NCBI GenBank assembly: GCA_015904045.1
Contig: JABMDG010000054.1
Location: forward strand, 6,872 to 19,299
Length of the DNA: 12,428 nt
Direction of reading: 5' to 3'
Origin: Nitrospira sp.
GTDB lineage: Bacteria; Nitrospirota; Nitrospiria; Nitrospirales; Nitrospiraceae
Shown: in pieces, positions 1 through 6,476 of the stretch
Position numbering within the stretch: position 1 is the stretch's first letter
Layout of the letters: every line of letters begins with the position of its first letter
The notes under the pieces: model-generated
What the model was told of the DNA's origin: nothing
Database searches by the model: none
Seen by the model: the letters and a program-made list of their open reading frames with translations, nothing else
Made by a program: the position numbers and the translations under genes

Positions 1-378
1 AGAACATCCGTGCTGCTTCTTGTCGGATTGAGCCTTCTCATCAATGGCTGCGTCCTCAGCCGCGGGCGGGTTGGAAACCCTATACAAGAGGAAAGCCTCA
101 GCCAAATCGAAAAGGGAATCACCAAGAAAGAATCGGTGGTGACCCTCTTAGGAGCCCCCGATCGAATCATCGTCGGCAACGACAAAGAGATTTTCCAATA
201 CTACTACTACGATGGGAAATCTCCCGGGCTTATCTTACTCGTGTTCAACATCCTGAGCGTGAATGTGAGAAGTGATAATCTCTATGTGTTCTTTGACCGG
301 CAAGGCATCGTACAGGATGTGATCTACGGCAAACGAACACCAGAAGTCGATTTTACGATACGACCCTGGGGGAAATAG
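1..378 (+). CDS. BamE/SmpA-like outer-membrane lipoprotein, 5' partial
   Basis: The reading frame is open from the first base. The first internal start is a GTG at 10, but from there the signal peptide would have no positive charge, while the upstream in-frame codons read Arg-Thr-Ser, so the real start probably lies before the window. A hydrophobic segment (LLLVGLSLLINGC) ends in a lipobox-like I-N-G-C, which predicts a lipidated cysteine. The mature part has a 'L-x-x-I-x-x-G-(x)n-V-x-x-L-L-G-x-P' pattern (ESLSQIEKGITKKESVVTLL, then GAPDRI) typical of the small BamE/SmpA-OmlA fold, followed by a tyrosine-rich strand (YYYY). Those family proteins sit in the outer membrane or periplasm and often act as assembly accessory factors; the exact role here is unknown. 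The next gene starts 4 bases after the stop and has the same layout, so the two probably form an operon and may be old paralogues. Confidence 0.7.
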   Translation, partial: RTSVLLLVGLSLLINGCVLSRGRVGNPIQEESLSQIEKGITKKESVVTLLGAPDRIIVGNDKEIFQYYYYDGKSPGLILLVFNILSVNVRSDNLYVFFDRQGIVQDVIYGKRTPEVDFTIRPWGK

Positions 379-382
379 ATCG

Positions 383-802
383 ATGATGAACGCACCGTAT
401 GCCCGCCTGCTCCTGGTCTTCATCCTCTGTGTGGGGTTGTGGGGCTGCGCGGTACGAAGGGTCGACTTCAACACACCGATCACACCAGAAGACCTTTCCT
501 TTATCACGGCCGGCGAAACCACCTTGCATCACGTCGTAGAGCATTTGGGGGCTCCGGAAGAGATTACGGCTGTTTCCGATCAGTTTCTTGCAGAATTCAA
601 ATGGAGCACGACCCGCTCTTCGTCGCTCAATTTAGGGTACTTATTTCGAGTCGTATCTCCCGTGGCACCCACGATGACCTTATCCGGGACAGGGATCAAC
701 ATTCAGCGCCTGCTGATCATCTGCGATGACCGACTCATCGTACGTTCCTACGCCTTTGGCTTGACGGACGAGCATGCTCTGTTTGAATTCTGGCCGTTCT
801 AG
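383..802 (+). CDS. Second small lipoprotein of BamE/SmpA-like type
   Basis: A 139-residue protein with an N-terminal Arg, a hydrophobic stretch (LLLVFILCVGLWGC) and a lipobox-like L-W-G-C, so it is probably exported and lipidated at that cysteine. The mature part contains the pattern 'LSFITAGETTLHHVVEHLGAP', which matches the helix-turn-helix-like start of BamE/SmpA domains (a G-x-T, then L-G-x-P). It is followed by strand-rich sequence ending in an aromatic FEFWPF. There are two in-frame ATGs (383 and 386); either could be used, and neither has a clear Shine-Dalgarno. The gene follows the preceding lipoprotein by 4 bases, which suggests one transcript. Overall similarity to the first protein is in layout rather than in long identical stretches. 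The function is unknown beyond a predicted envelope location. Confidence 0.75.
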   Translation: MMNAPYARLLLVFILCVGLWGCAVRRVDFNTPITPEDLSFITAGETTLHHVVEHLGAPEEITAVSDQFLAEFKWSTTRSSSLNLGYLFRVVSPVAPTMTLSGTGINIQRLLIICDDRLIVRSYAFGLTDEHALFEFWPF

Positions 803-835
803 CGCCCAGAAAGGCTCAATCAGCATTGGCTGCAA

Positions 836-864
836 TTGCCGCCGGGTATCAGCCCCGCTATAAT
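836..864 (+). promoter_or_regulatory. Near-consensus sigma70 promoter driving a leaderless LOG-MBL-peptidase transcript
   Basis: TTGCCG at 836-841, a 17-base spacer and a perfect TATAAT at 859-864. Transcription would normally begin about 7 bases beyond the -10 box, near 871, and the ATG of the LOG gene is at 873. There is no Shine-Dalgarno between promoter and start, so this looks like a leaderless or nearly leaderless mRNA. The box match is seen directly; promoter activity is inferred. Confidence 0.6.
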
Positions 865-872
865 GTCCGGCC

Positions 873-1727
873 ATGAAGCCGGGCTCTTCCGATCATACGC
901 CGCAGCAGGGCATCGACACCCCGCATTCCTCCTACATCCACGCCTTCAAGGATACAGAATTTCTTGAGCGGGACGAGCTACGGCCTATCCGAATCGGCCT
1001 CGAACTGTTGAAGCCTGAACTGATCCAACGCGAAGAGAAGATTCACTCGACCATCGTCGTCTTCGGCAGCGCGAGAATCCAGGAACCGGAGGCCATGGAG
1101 CAGGCGTTGCGAGAAGCCGAAGCGGACGCGGCGCGAACTCCGGACAATCCTGAGGTCCGACGCAAGGCGGCCATCGCGAGGAGGCAAGTCGCCCTCTCGA
1201 AATACTACAACGTGGCTCGCGAGTTTGGACGGCTGGTCTCCTCAACCTGCCAAATTGACGGCCGTTGCGACTACGTGATCGTCACCGGTGGGGGGCCCGG
1301 CATCATGGAAGCGGCAAACCGCGGGGCCTCGGATGTCCATGCCAAATCGATGGGGCTCAACATTACGCTGCCCCACGAGCAGCATCCGAATCCTTACATC
1401 ACCCCGATATTGAGTTTCCAGTTCCGCTATTTCGCGATCAGGAAAATGCATTTTCTGATCCGGGCGAAGGCGCTGGTCGCTTTTCCTGGAGGATTTGGGA
1501 CGCTCGACGAGCTGTTCGAAACCCTCACGCTGCTGCAAACCGGCAAGACCGACCATGTCATGGTCGTGCTCGTAGGCCGTGACTTTTGGGAAAACGTGAT
1601 CAACTGGCAGGGGCTGGTGGACCACGGACTGATTTCGCCTAAAGACCTGAATTTGTTTCACTATGCCGAGACGGCCCAGGAGGCCTGGGATCTGATCGGC
1701 CGTCACAACAAGGTGACTCCAACATGA
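873..1727 (+). CDS. LOG-family (lysine decarboxylase-like) nucleotide phosphoribohydrolase
   Basis: A 284-residue Rossmann-fold protein of the LOG/TIGR00730 type. Visible motifs are FGSARI near residue 65, GGGPGIMEAANRG at 139-151 and the diagnostic PGGFGTLDEL at 205-214 (PGGxGTxxE). Members usually hydrolyse nucleoside 5'-monophosphates, including cytokinin ribotides, to base plus ribose 5-phosphate, in the cytoplasm. They were long misnamed lysine decarboxylases. This one has an N-terminal extension and a charged insertion (about residues 71-110) absent from the short plant-type LOGs, so it belongs to the longer bacterial branch whose substrate is less certain. The start is taken at 873 because a strong promoter sits directly upstream, and the next in-frame ATGs fall inside the domain. 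The stop overlaps the ATG of the next gene (ATGA at 1724-1727), so translational coupling to the MBL gene is likely. Confidence 0.88.
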   Translation: MKPGSSDHTPQQGIDTPHSSYIHAFKDTEFLERDELRPIRIGLELLKPELIQREEKIHSTIVVFGSARIQEPEAMEQALREAEADAARTPDNPEVRRKAAIARRQVALSKYYNVAREFGRLVSSTCQIDGRCDYVIVTGGGPGIMEAANRGASDVHAKSMGLNITLPHEQHPNPYITPILSFQFRYFAIRKMHFLIRAKALVAFPGGFGTLDELFETLTLLQTGKTDHVMVVLVGRDFWENVINWQGLVDHGLISPKDLNLFHYAETAQEAWDLIGRHNKVTPT

Positions 1728-3220
1728 AACTTTCTTTTCACGGAGCCGCCCGATCCGTCACGGGAAGCCGACATCTGTTGGAAGTGCCGGGCTTCCGGAT
1801 GTTGTTGGATTGTGGAATGTTTCAAGGTCGCCGCGACGAAGCGGCTAGACGGAATCGGGACTTTGGGTTTGATCCCAAATCGCTGGGAGCCGTGTTGCTT
1901 TCCCATGCCCACATCGATCATTCCGGTGCGTTGCCGGTGTTGCCACAACAAGGATTTTCAGGGAAAGTCTATCTCACCAGAGCCTCAGCAGATCTGGCAG
2001 GGATCATGTTGGAAGATTCTGCCCGCGCGTTGCCGGTGTTGCCACAACAAGGATTTTCAGGGAAAGTCTATCTCACCAGAGCCTCAGCAGATCTGGCAGG
2101 GATCATGTTGGAAGATTCTGCCCGCGTTCAGGAAAACGACTGCCGGTATGTGAACAAACACGAGAAGCGGCGAGGCCGAACCTGTATTCAGCCATTGTAT
2201 GACGGCGACGATGTGAGGAAGATTATCAGAAAGTTTGACGGCGCGCGCTACGGAGATCAACTCAAGCTTGCGCCGCGCATCGTAGGGTCGTTTCACGATG
2301 CCGGTCATATCCTGGGATCCGCTGCCGTCCGCGTGAAGTATACGGCGCGTGGGAATTCTACCACCGTGTTGTTCAGTGGAGACTTGGGGCGATCCCATAT
2401 GCCGATCCTTCGCGATCCCGAGCCTCCGCCACCCTGCGATGTGCTTATACTGGAATCCACCTACGGCGACCGCCTGCACGAACAGGCGGGCGAAGAGATG
2501 AAAAAGAAAGCCCAGGACCTGATCGCCCACGCCCGGCAACACAAGAGCAAGATCATCGTCCCGGCATTCGCGGTGGGGCGCACCCAAGAGCTGGTGATGC
2601 GGATTAAAGAGCTGGTGGGGGAGGGTCGAGTCGACCCCATTCCCATCTATATCGACTCTCCCTTGGCCGACAAGGCCACGGGTGTGTTCCGGCGCCATCC
2701 GGAATGCTATGACGAGGAGACGCTGAAAACCTTTTCATCGGATAGCGACGTCTTCGCCTCCCGCTATATCCGCTTCGTCTCCTCTCCGGAAGAAAGTAAG
2801 CGGTTGAATGCCATGCGTGGCCCCTGTGTCATCATCTCCTCATCGGGCATGTGCGAGGGGGGACGCATCATTCACCATCTCAAGCATGCCATTCAAGACG
2901 AGGCGAACGTCATCGTCTTTGTCGGATTTCAAGCGGAACATACCCTCGGCCGTAAGCTCGTCGAGGGCTGGGACGTGGTCCCGATCTTCGGCATCCCGAC
3001 CAAGCGGCGCGCGCAGATTGTGAAGTTCAACGGGCTGTCCGCCCATGCGGATCGCAATGATTTACTCGCGTACGTGCGCGCGATCGATCCACTTCCCAGT
3101 ACGATCTTCATCGTCCACGGTGAAGAGAAACAAGCCCTATCCCTGGGTGCCGCAATTCAGGGAGAACATCCGGCCATCGATGTGCGAATTCCCCATCACG
3201 GCAGCACGCATGAAGTCTAG
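1724..3220 (+). CDS. Beta-CASP metallo-beta-lactamase RNase-like protein with an internal duplication
   Basis: A 498-residue beta-CASP MBL protein of the CPSF73-like/TTHA0252 type, a family of metal-dependent RNA nucleases. Metal ligands are visible: HAHIDH at 61-66 (motif 2), H195 in AGHILGS (motif 3), D220 in SGDLG (motif 4). The beta-CASP motifs A (E244 in LESTYGDR), B (H441 in SAHAD) and C (H465 in HGE) are all present, as is the SSSGMCEGGR loop near 372-380. Activity would be expected from this set. The oddity is an exact repeat of 33 residues (69-101 and 102-134) immediately after motif 2. Without it the protein would be 465 residues, the usual size. An AAGGTG at 1709-1714 may serve as Shine-Dalgarno; the start overlaps the LOG stop by 4 bases and the stop overlaps the peptidase start. 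RNA as substrate is inferred from the family. Confidence 0.87.
   Translation: MKLSFHGAARSVTGSRHLLEVPGFRMLLDCGMFQGRRDEAARRNRDFGFDPKSLGAVLLSHAHIDHSGALPVLPQQGFSGKVYLTRASADLAGIMLEDSARALPVLPQQGFSGKVYLTRASADLAGIMLEDSARVQENDCRYVNKHEKRRGRTCIQPLYDGDDVRKIIRKFDGARYGDQLKLAPRIVGSFHDAGHILGSAAVRVKYTARGNSTTVLFSGDLGRSHMPILRDPEPPPPCDVLILESTYGDRLHEQAGEEMKKKAQDLIAHARQHKSKIIVPAFAVGRTQELVMRIKELVGEGRVDPIPIYIDSPLADKATGVFRRHPECYDEETLKTFSSDSDVFASRYIRFVSSPEESKRLNAMRGPCVIISSSGMCEGGRIIHHLKHAIQDEANVIVFVGFQAEHTLGRKLVEGWDVVPIFGIPTKRRAQIVKFNGLSAHADRNDLLAYVRAIDPLPSTIFIVHGEEKQALSLGAAIQGEHPAIDVRIPHHGSTHEV
1928..2125 (+). repeat. Exact 99-bp in-frame tandem duplication
   Basis: Bases 1928-2026 are repeated without a single mismatch at 2027-2125. 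The flanking bases differ (T at 1927 against C at 2026; C at 2028 against T at 2127), so the unit is 99 bp, or 33 codons. In the protein it duplicates the segment from ALPVLPQQGF to IMLEDSAR. Perfect identity means a very recent event, a replication-slippage allele or an assembly error. Confidence 0.97.
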
Positions 3221-4421
3221 CTGCCGGCAAGCGGCACAGGTGGCGCTGTGGTCCTGCATCGCAGCCTTACTTGGCGGGTGTCTTTCAACGGCTGCAGCAG
3301 AATCCAAACAAGAGCGCCAACGTCTGCGCGAGCTTGGAATCGTCATCGGGCAATATTTGCCTGGCCCCCTCAATGCCATTACAGATGTCGCGGGAGTCAA
3401 AGTAGGTCATACGACGATCATCGCGGGTGAGGGGCCGTTGAAGCCGGGGCACGGGCCGATCCGAACAGGCGTGACGGTCGTCATTCCCCGTGACGATGTG
3501 TGGCACAAGAAAGTGCCGGCCGGCTCGTTCGTCCTGAATGGGACGGGTGAGATGACCGGACTCTCGTGGGTCGCGGAATCCGGATTTCTGGAATATCCAA
3601 TTGCCCTCACGAACACGCTGAACGTTCCACGCGTCGCGAACGGCGTGATGAGTTGGATGATCCAACGATATCCCGAAATTGGCATTACCGACGATACGCT
3701 CACGCCGGTCGTGGCGGAGTGCGACGATGGACGGCTGAACGACATTCAGGGACGGCATGTGTCGGAGCAAGACGTGATGGCTGCCCTCGACGGAGCGGGC
3801 GGCGGTCCGGTCAAGGAAGGTACGGTCGGCGCTGGCACCGGCATGGTGGCCTACGGATTCAAGGGCGGGATAGGGACAGCCTCCAGAAAATTGCCGGAGA
3901 AAGAAGGTGGATTTACCATAGGGGTGCTGGTCAATGCCAACCATGGCAGACGGTCTGAACTCGTTGTCGCGGGTGTGCCGGTGGGGCGGCTCTATGAGTC
4001 GCCTCCTCAAATCTCCGACGCCCTTTCGCCAGGCCAGAGCGAAGGGTCCATCATTATCATTGTCGCAACCGACGCCCCGCTGGATGCCCGGCAGCTGACC
4101 AGACTGGCAAAGCGTGCCACACTTGGTCTGGCCAGGACCGGTTCCACGGCCCGTCACGGGAGCGGCGACTTCATTCTGGCCTTTTCGACCGCCAACGAGA
4201 TTCCCCATTACCCGAAAGATCCGACCTATATCCTGACTCATCTCGCCGATACCCATCTGAATCCGCTCATCTCCGCTACGGTTGAAGCGACGGAAGAGGC
4301 GGTTCTGAACGCTCTCACGATGGCGACCACGGTCCTGGGCAGAGACGGGAACCGGGTTGAAGCGATTGATCTCCATCGGGTGAAAGACTTCTTGTCCGGC
4401 TCGGTTCGGAATGCACGGTGA
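3210..4421 (+). CDS. S58/DmpA-type self-processing aminopeptidase, exported (copy 1)
   Basis: A 403-residue N-terminal-nucleophile peptidase of the P1/S58 family (DmpA, BapA), which releases N-terminal residues, including D- or beta-amino acids in known members. Such precursors cut themselves before a serine that becomes the nucleophile. Here the expected site is Gly279|Ser280 in GQSEGSIIIIVATDAP, leaving a 124-residue C-terminal chain. S318 and D320 in HGSGD have the same spacing from the nucleophile as the assisting Ser/Glu pair that I recall for BapA. GTVGAGTGM and GFKGGIGTASR are further family hallmarks. The N-terminus has a signal sequence with lipobox-like L-G-G-C (Cys24) and also a possible signal peptidase I site after AAA, so it is envelope-located, perhaps lipidated. 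The ATG at 3210 lies inside the MBL gene end (11-base overlap) with no clear Shine-Dalgarno, suggesting coupled translation. A longer open frame back to 3045 is rejected because it would bury the signal peptide. Confidence 0.88.
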   Translation: MKSSCRQAAQVALWSCIAALLGGCLSTAAAESKQERQRLRELGIVIGQYLPGPLNAITDVAGVKVGHTTIIAGEGPLKPGHGPIRTGVTVVIPRDDVWHKKVPAGSFVLNGTGEMTGLSWVAESGFLEYPIALTNTLNVPRVANGVMSWMIQRYPEIGITDDTLTPVVAECDDGRLNDIQGRHVSEQDVMAALDGAGGGPVKEGTVGAGTGMVAYGFKGGIGTASRKLPEKEGGFTIGVLVNANHGRRSELVVAGVPVGRLYESPPQISDALSPGQSEGSIIIIVATDAPLDARQLTRLAKRATLGLARTGSTARHGSGDFILAFSTANEIPHYPKDPTYILTHLADTHLNPLISATVEATEEAVLNALTMATTVLGRDGNRVEAIDLHRVKDFLSGSVRNAR

Positions 4422-4459
4422 TCTCGAACGAGACCTGTGCCTAGAGGATCGGTAGGCGC

Positions 4460-4489
4460 TTGCAATTACGGCTGCTCCCTCGTTATCCT
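4460..4489 (+). promoter_or_regulatory. Promoter of the 75-aa protein/FIST pair, conserved in both copies
   Basis: TTGCAA at 4460-4465, an 18-base spacer and TATCCT at 4484-4489. In the duplicate the same arrangement is TTGCAA at 10271-10276, 18 bases and TATTCT, although the spacer and surrounding bases have diverged. Conservation of just these boxes and their spacing is evidence for function. Confidence 0.7.
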
Positions 4490-4517
4490 TCAGCCAACCT
4501 GTGAGGAGAAAGAACCG

Positions 4518-4745
4518 GTGAACGAATATCAAATCGGCGGCGGGTTGCGCCTGTTGACGGCCGTGGAGAAAACCGAAGCCTTTGCCGAATTTCTCAAGAC
4601 CCGCATGACCCGTGCATTGGAGACCGAAGATCCTACTGAATTGCATTATCTTTTGGCGCAACTCGACGACTACCATTCCTACCTGTGGCGCTATTACAAG
4701 AAGTTGTCACAGGATCGGCCTCAACGCATGGACCCGGGTGTCTGA
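4518..4745 (+). CDS. Conserved 75-residue helical protein of unknown function (copy 1)
   Basis: I do not recognise a family. The protein begins MNEYQIGGGLRLL, is predicted to be mostly helical, and is charged and soluble. It has a tyrosine/aspartate-rich centre (LDDYHSYLWRYYKKL) and a C-terminal RMDPGV; there is no signal peptide, membrane segment or cysteine. The GTG at 4518 is chosen because the duplicate starts with ATG at the exactly corresponding place and because a GAGGAG lies 9-14 bases upstream (4503-4508); the open frame back to 4437 is not used. Its own promoter lies at 4460-4489. The FIST gene starts 27 bases after the stop, so the two are probably cotranscribed. Sixty-eight of 75 residues match the duplicate, with mostly synonymous DNA changes, so the protein is under selection. 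A partner or regulator of FIST is a guess from position only. Confidence 0.82.
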   Translation: MNEYQIGGGLRLLTAVEKTEAFAEFLKTRMTRALETEDPTELHYLLAQLDDYHSYLWRYYKKLSQDRPQRMDPGV

Positions 4746-4771
4746 CCGCACGAATCAGTCTTCGCGTACCT

Positions 4772-5983
4772 ATGCCGAGCCTCTCCCCTTCATCGTCCTC
4801 TCAGAGCGGTGCCCTATGCTTCGCGACGGCTTTGTCCACACAATCCGATACGGGGAAGGCAGCTGGGGATCTGGCCGATGAAGTTCAGGCTAAGTTCGGC
4901 ACGGCACCGATCGATCTGGCCTGCCTGTTTTTCTCGGCGCACCATGCCATGAGAGCCGACATGCTCGCGGCGGCGATCAGCCGCTCCCTTCGTCCTCGGT
5001 TCCTTATCGGATGCAGCGGGGAAGGCATCATTGCGGGTACCGAGGAGTTGGAAACGGCGCCGGCGGTGACCCTCTGGGCCGCGTCTTTACCGGAGGTGGT
5101 GCTGGACCCGATTCGCGTGTCCTTCTCGGCGACACAGGACCAGTTCCGGTTGTCCGATTGGCCGGAATTCAACGGGGAAGACGCCTCGTTACTCGTATTG
5201 GCTGATCCACTCACCACTCCGGTACAAGAAGTGCTGAGCCTCCTCGAGGAACGGTATCCAGGAGTCAAAGCCATCGGGGGGCTCGCCGGCGGCGGACATC
5301 GGGTGGGCGAGAATCGGCTGATCTTCCACAATGAGGTCCTCACAGGCGGGTTGGTGGGGGTACAGGTATCGGGTCCCGTGGACATCCGCGCGGTCATTTC
5401 ACAGGGGTGCCGGCTGATCGGCGACCGGTTCGTCGTCACCAAAGCCGAGCACAATCTCATTCATGAGCTTGGCGGTGTTCCGGCCCTGGAACGGCTCCAG
5501 GCGGTGTTTGAATCCCTGTCGGAAGAGGACCGGCGTCATGCTCATCGGGCATTGCATCTCGGCATTGCCATTGATGAACATCGTGATCGGTTCGAGCGGG
5601 GGGATTTTCTCGTCCGGAACCTGGTCGGCGCCGACCAAACGACCGGAGCAGTCGCCGTCGGCGACATCGTGCAAGAAGGGCAAACCGTGCAATTTCAGCT
5701 TCGCGATGCGCAATCGGCCAGCGAGGATTTGAACGCACTGCTGGCGGCCGACCGATCCGCGCACCGGCACCCTCCCCTTGGGGCTCTCCTGTTCAGTTGC
5801 TGCGGCAGGGGGCAGGGTTTGTTCGGACGACCGCACCATGATGCAACGGCCACGGCGGAACGGCTTGGCGCGATCCCCCTCGCGGGATTTTTCGCGCAAG
5901 GCGAGATCGGACCGGTCGGCGGCCGGAATTTCCTGCACGGGTACACGGCGAGCATGGCGCTTTTCGCCGAGCGTGATCGGTAG
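4772..5983 (+). CDS. FIST-domain (FIST_N + FIST_C) sensory protein
   Basis: A 403-residue protein consisting of FIST_N followed by FIST_C, with no attached kinase, methyl-acceptor or cyclase output domain. Supporting stretches are FLIGCSGEGIIAG near residue 80, AIGGLAGGG near residue 170, GALLFSCCGRGQGLFG near residue 345 and the typical FIST_C end AGFFAQGEIGPVGGRNFLHG. FIST domains are proposed small-ligand (probably amino acid) sensors in signal transduction. There is no signal peptide, so it is cytoplasmic. The ATG at 4772 is chosen because it aligns with the start of the truncated duplicate (10585), and both lie about 27 bases after the 75-aa gene; an open frame back to 4685 overlaps that gene and is not conserved. 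The nearby secreted peptidase could supply the ligand, but uptake would be needed, so that link is speculative. Confidence 0.87.
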   Translation: MPSLSPSSSSQSGALCFATALSTQSDTGKAAGDLADEVQAKFGTAPIDLACLFFSAHHAMRADMLAAAISRSLRPRFLIGCSGEGIIAGTEELETAPAVTLWAASLPEVVLDPIRVSFSATQDQFRLSDWPEFNGEDASLLVLADPLTTPVQEVLSLLEERYPGVKAIGGLAGGGHRVGENRLIFHNEVLTGGLVGVQVSGPVDIRAVISQGCRLIGDRFVVTKAEHNLIHELGGVPALERLQAVFESLSEEDRRHAHRALHLGIAIDEHRDRFERGDFLVRNLVGADQTTGAVAVGDIVQEGQTVQFQLRDAQSASEDLNALLAADRSAHRHPPLGALLFSCCGRGQGLFGRPHHDATATAERLGAIPLAGFFAQGEIGPVGGRNFLHGYTASMALFAERDR

Positions 5984-6041
5984 CCGATCCGGGTTGACCG
6001 AGCCGTTCGGACCATGCCATACAGCCTGAGGAGGAGATCCG

Positions 6042-6470
6042 ATGACATTACGGTACCGTTTATCACGAGTCGCGATGGTAGCGCTGATATCATGCTTGGG
6101 AGTAGGAGGTTCCATGGCCGAAGATAATCAGGCAGTCACAATGCCCTCTGGGCTCAAATATATCGATCAGGTGGTCGGCACGGGAGACGTGGCCGTTGCG
6201 GGTAAGACCGCGAGCGTCCATTACACCGGCTGGTTGGAGAACGGGAAAAAGTTTGATAGCTCGGTCGATCGGGGACAGCCCTTTTCGTTCCCCCTTGGGG
6301 CCGGGCGTGTGATTAAAGGCTGGGACGAGGGGGTGCAGGGGATGAAAGTGGGAGGCAAGCGCAAACTGACGATCCCATCCGAGCTGGGGTATGGATCGCG
6401 CGGCGCCGGCGGTGTGATTCCACCGAACGCCACGTTGATTTTCGACGTTGAATTGATCGGGGTACGGTAG
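6042..6470 (+). CDS. Exported FKBP-type peptidyl-prolyl cis-trans isomerase
   Basis: A 142-residue single-domain FKBP that speeds proline isomerisation during protein folding. Landmarks are [16 protein letters not shown], the [18 protein letters not shown] segment, [10 protein letters not shown] and the closing [14 protein letters not shown], which together contain the usual aromatic active-site residues. The first 26 residues form a signal peptide with a likely cut after SMA, so the enzyme acts in the periplasm. An L-I-S-C at 15-18 also looks like a lipobox, so lipidation is a possible alternative. The start is well supported by a strong Shine-Dalgarno (TGAGGAGGAG at 6027-6036) a few bases upstream. 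The gene lies 58 bases after FIST and 6 bases before gcvT, so it is probably transcribed with gcvT. Confidence 0.93.
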   Translation: MTLRYRLSRVAMVALISCLGVGGSMAEDNQAVTMPSGLKYIDQVVGTGDVAVAGKTASVHYTGWLENGKKFDSSVDRGQPFSFPLGAGRVIKGWDEGVQGMKVGGKRKLTIPSELGYGSRGAGGVIPPNATLIFDVELIGVR

Positions 6471-6476
6471 CACGCC

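Larger units (their letters stand above)
3132..5067 (+). repeat. Segmental duplication, copy 1 (intact context)
   Basis: This stretch runs from the last 29 codons of the MBL gene through the S58 peptidase and the 75-aa protein to codon 98-99 of the FIST gene. It is collinear with 8915-10880 on the same strand. A 60-base sample (3721-3780 against 9529-9588) has 13 differences, about 78% identity, and all of them are synonymous. Here both flanking genes are complete, so this is the reference arrangement. Confidence 0.93.

Noticed and set aside
3045..3209. Longer N-terminal extension of the first S58 peptidase
   Set aside because: It overlaps the MBL C-terminus in another frame, would bury the signal peptide inside the protein, and the second copy supports the internal ATG.
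3285..4676. 463-codon open frame on the minus strand, opposite the first S58 peptidase
   Set aside because: It lies entirely over well-supported plus-strand genes, has no family motif, and is the expected shadow of a GC-rich coding region.
5975..5989. Small hairpin (6-bp stem) around the FIST stop codon
   Set aside because: Short stem, no T-run, and it includes coding sequence; not convincing as a terminator.
5399..6115. 238-codon minus-strand frame over the FIST gene end and FKBP start
   Set aside because: It shadows two convincing plus-strand genes and has no recognisable domain or ribosome site.
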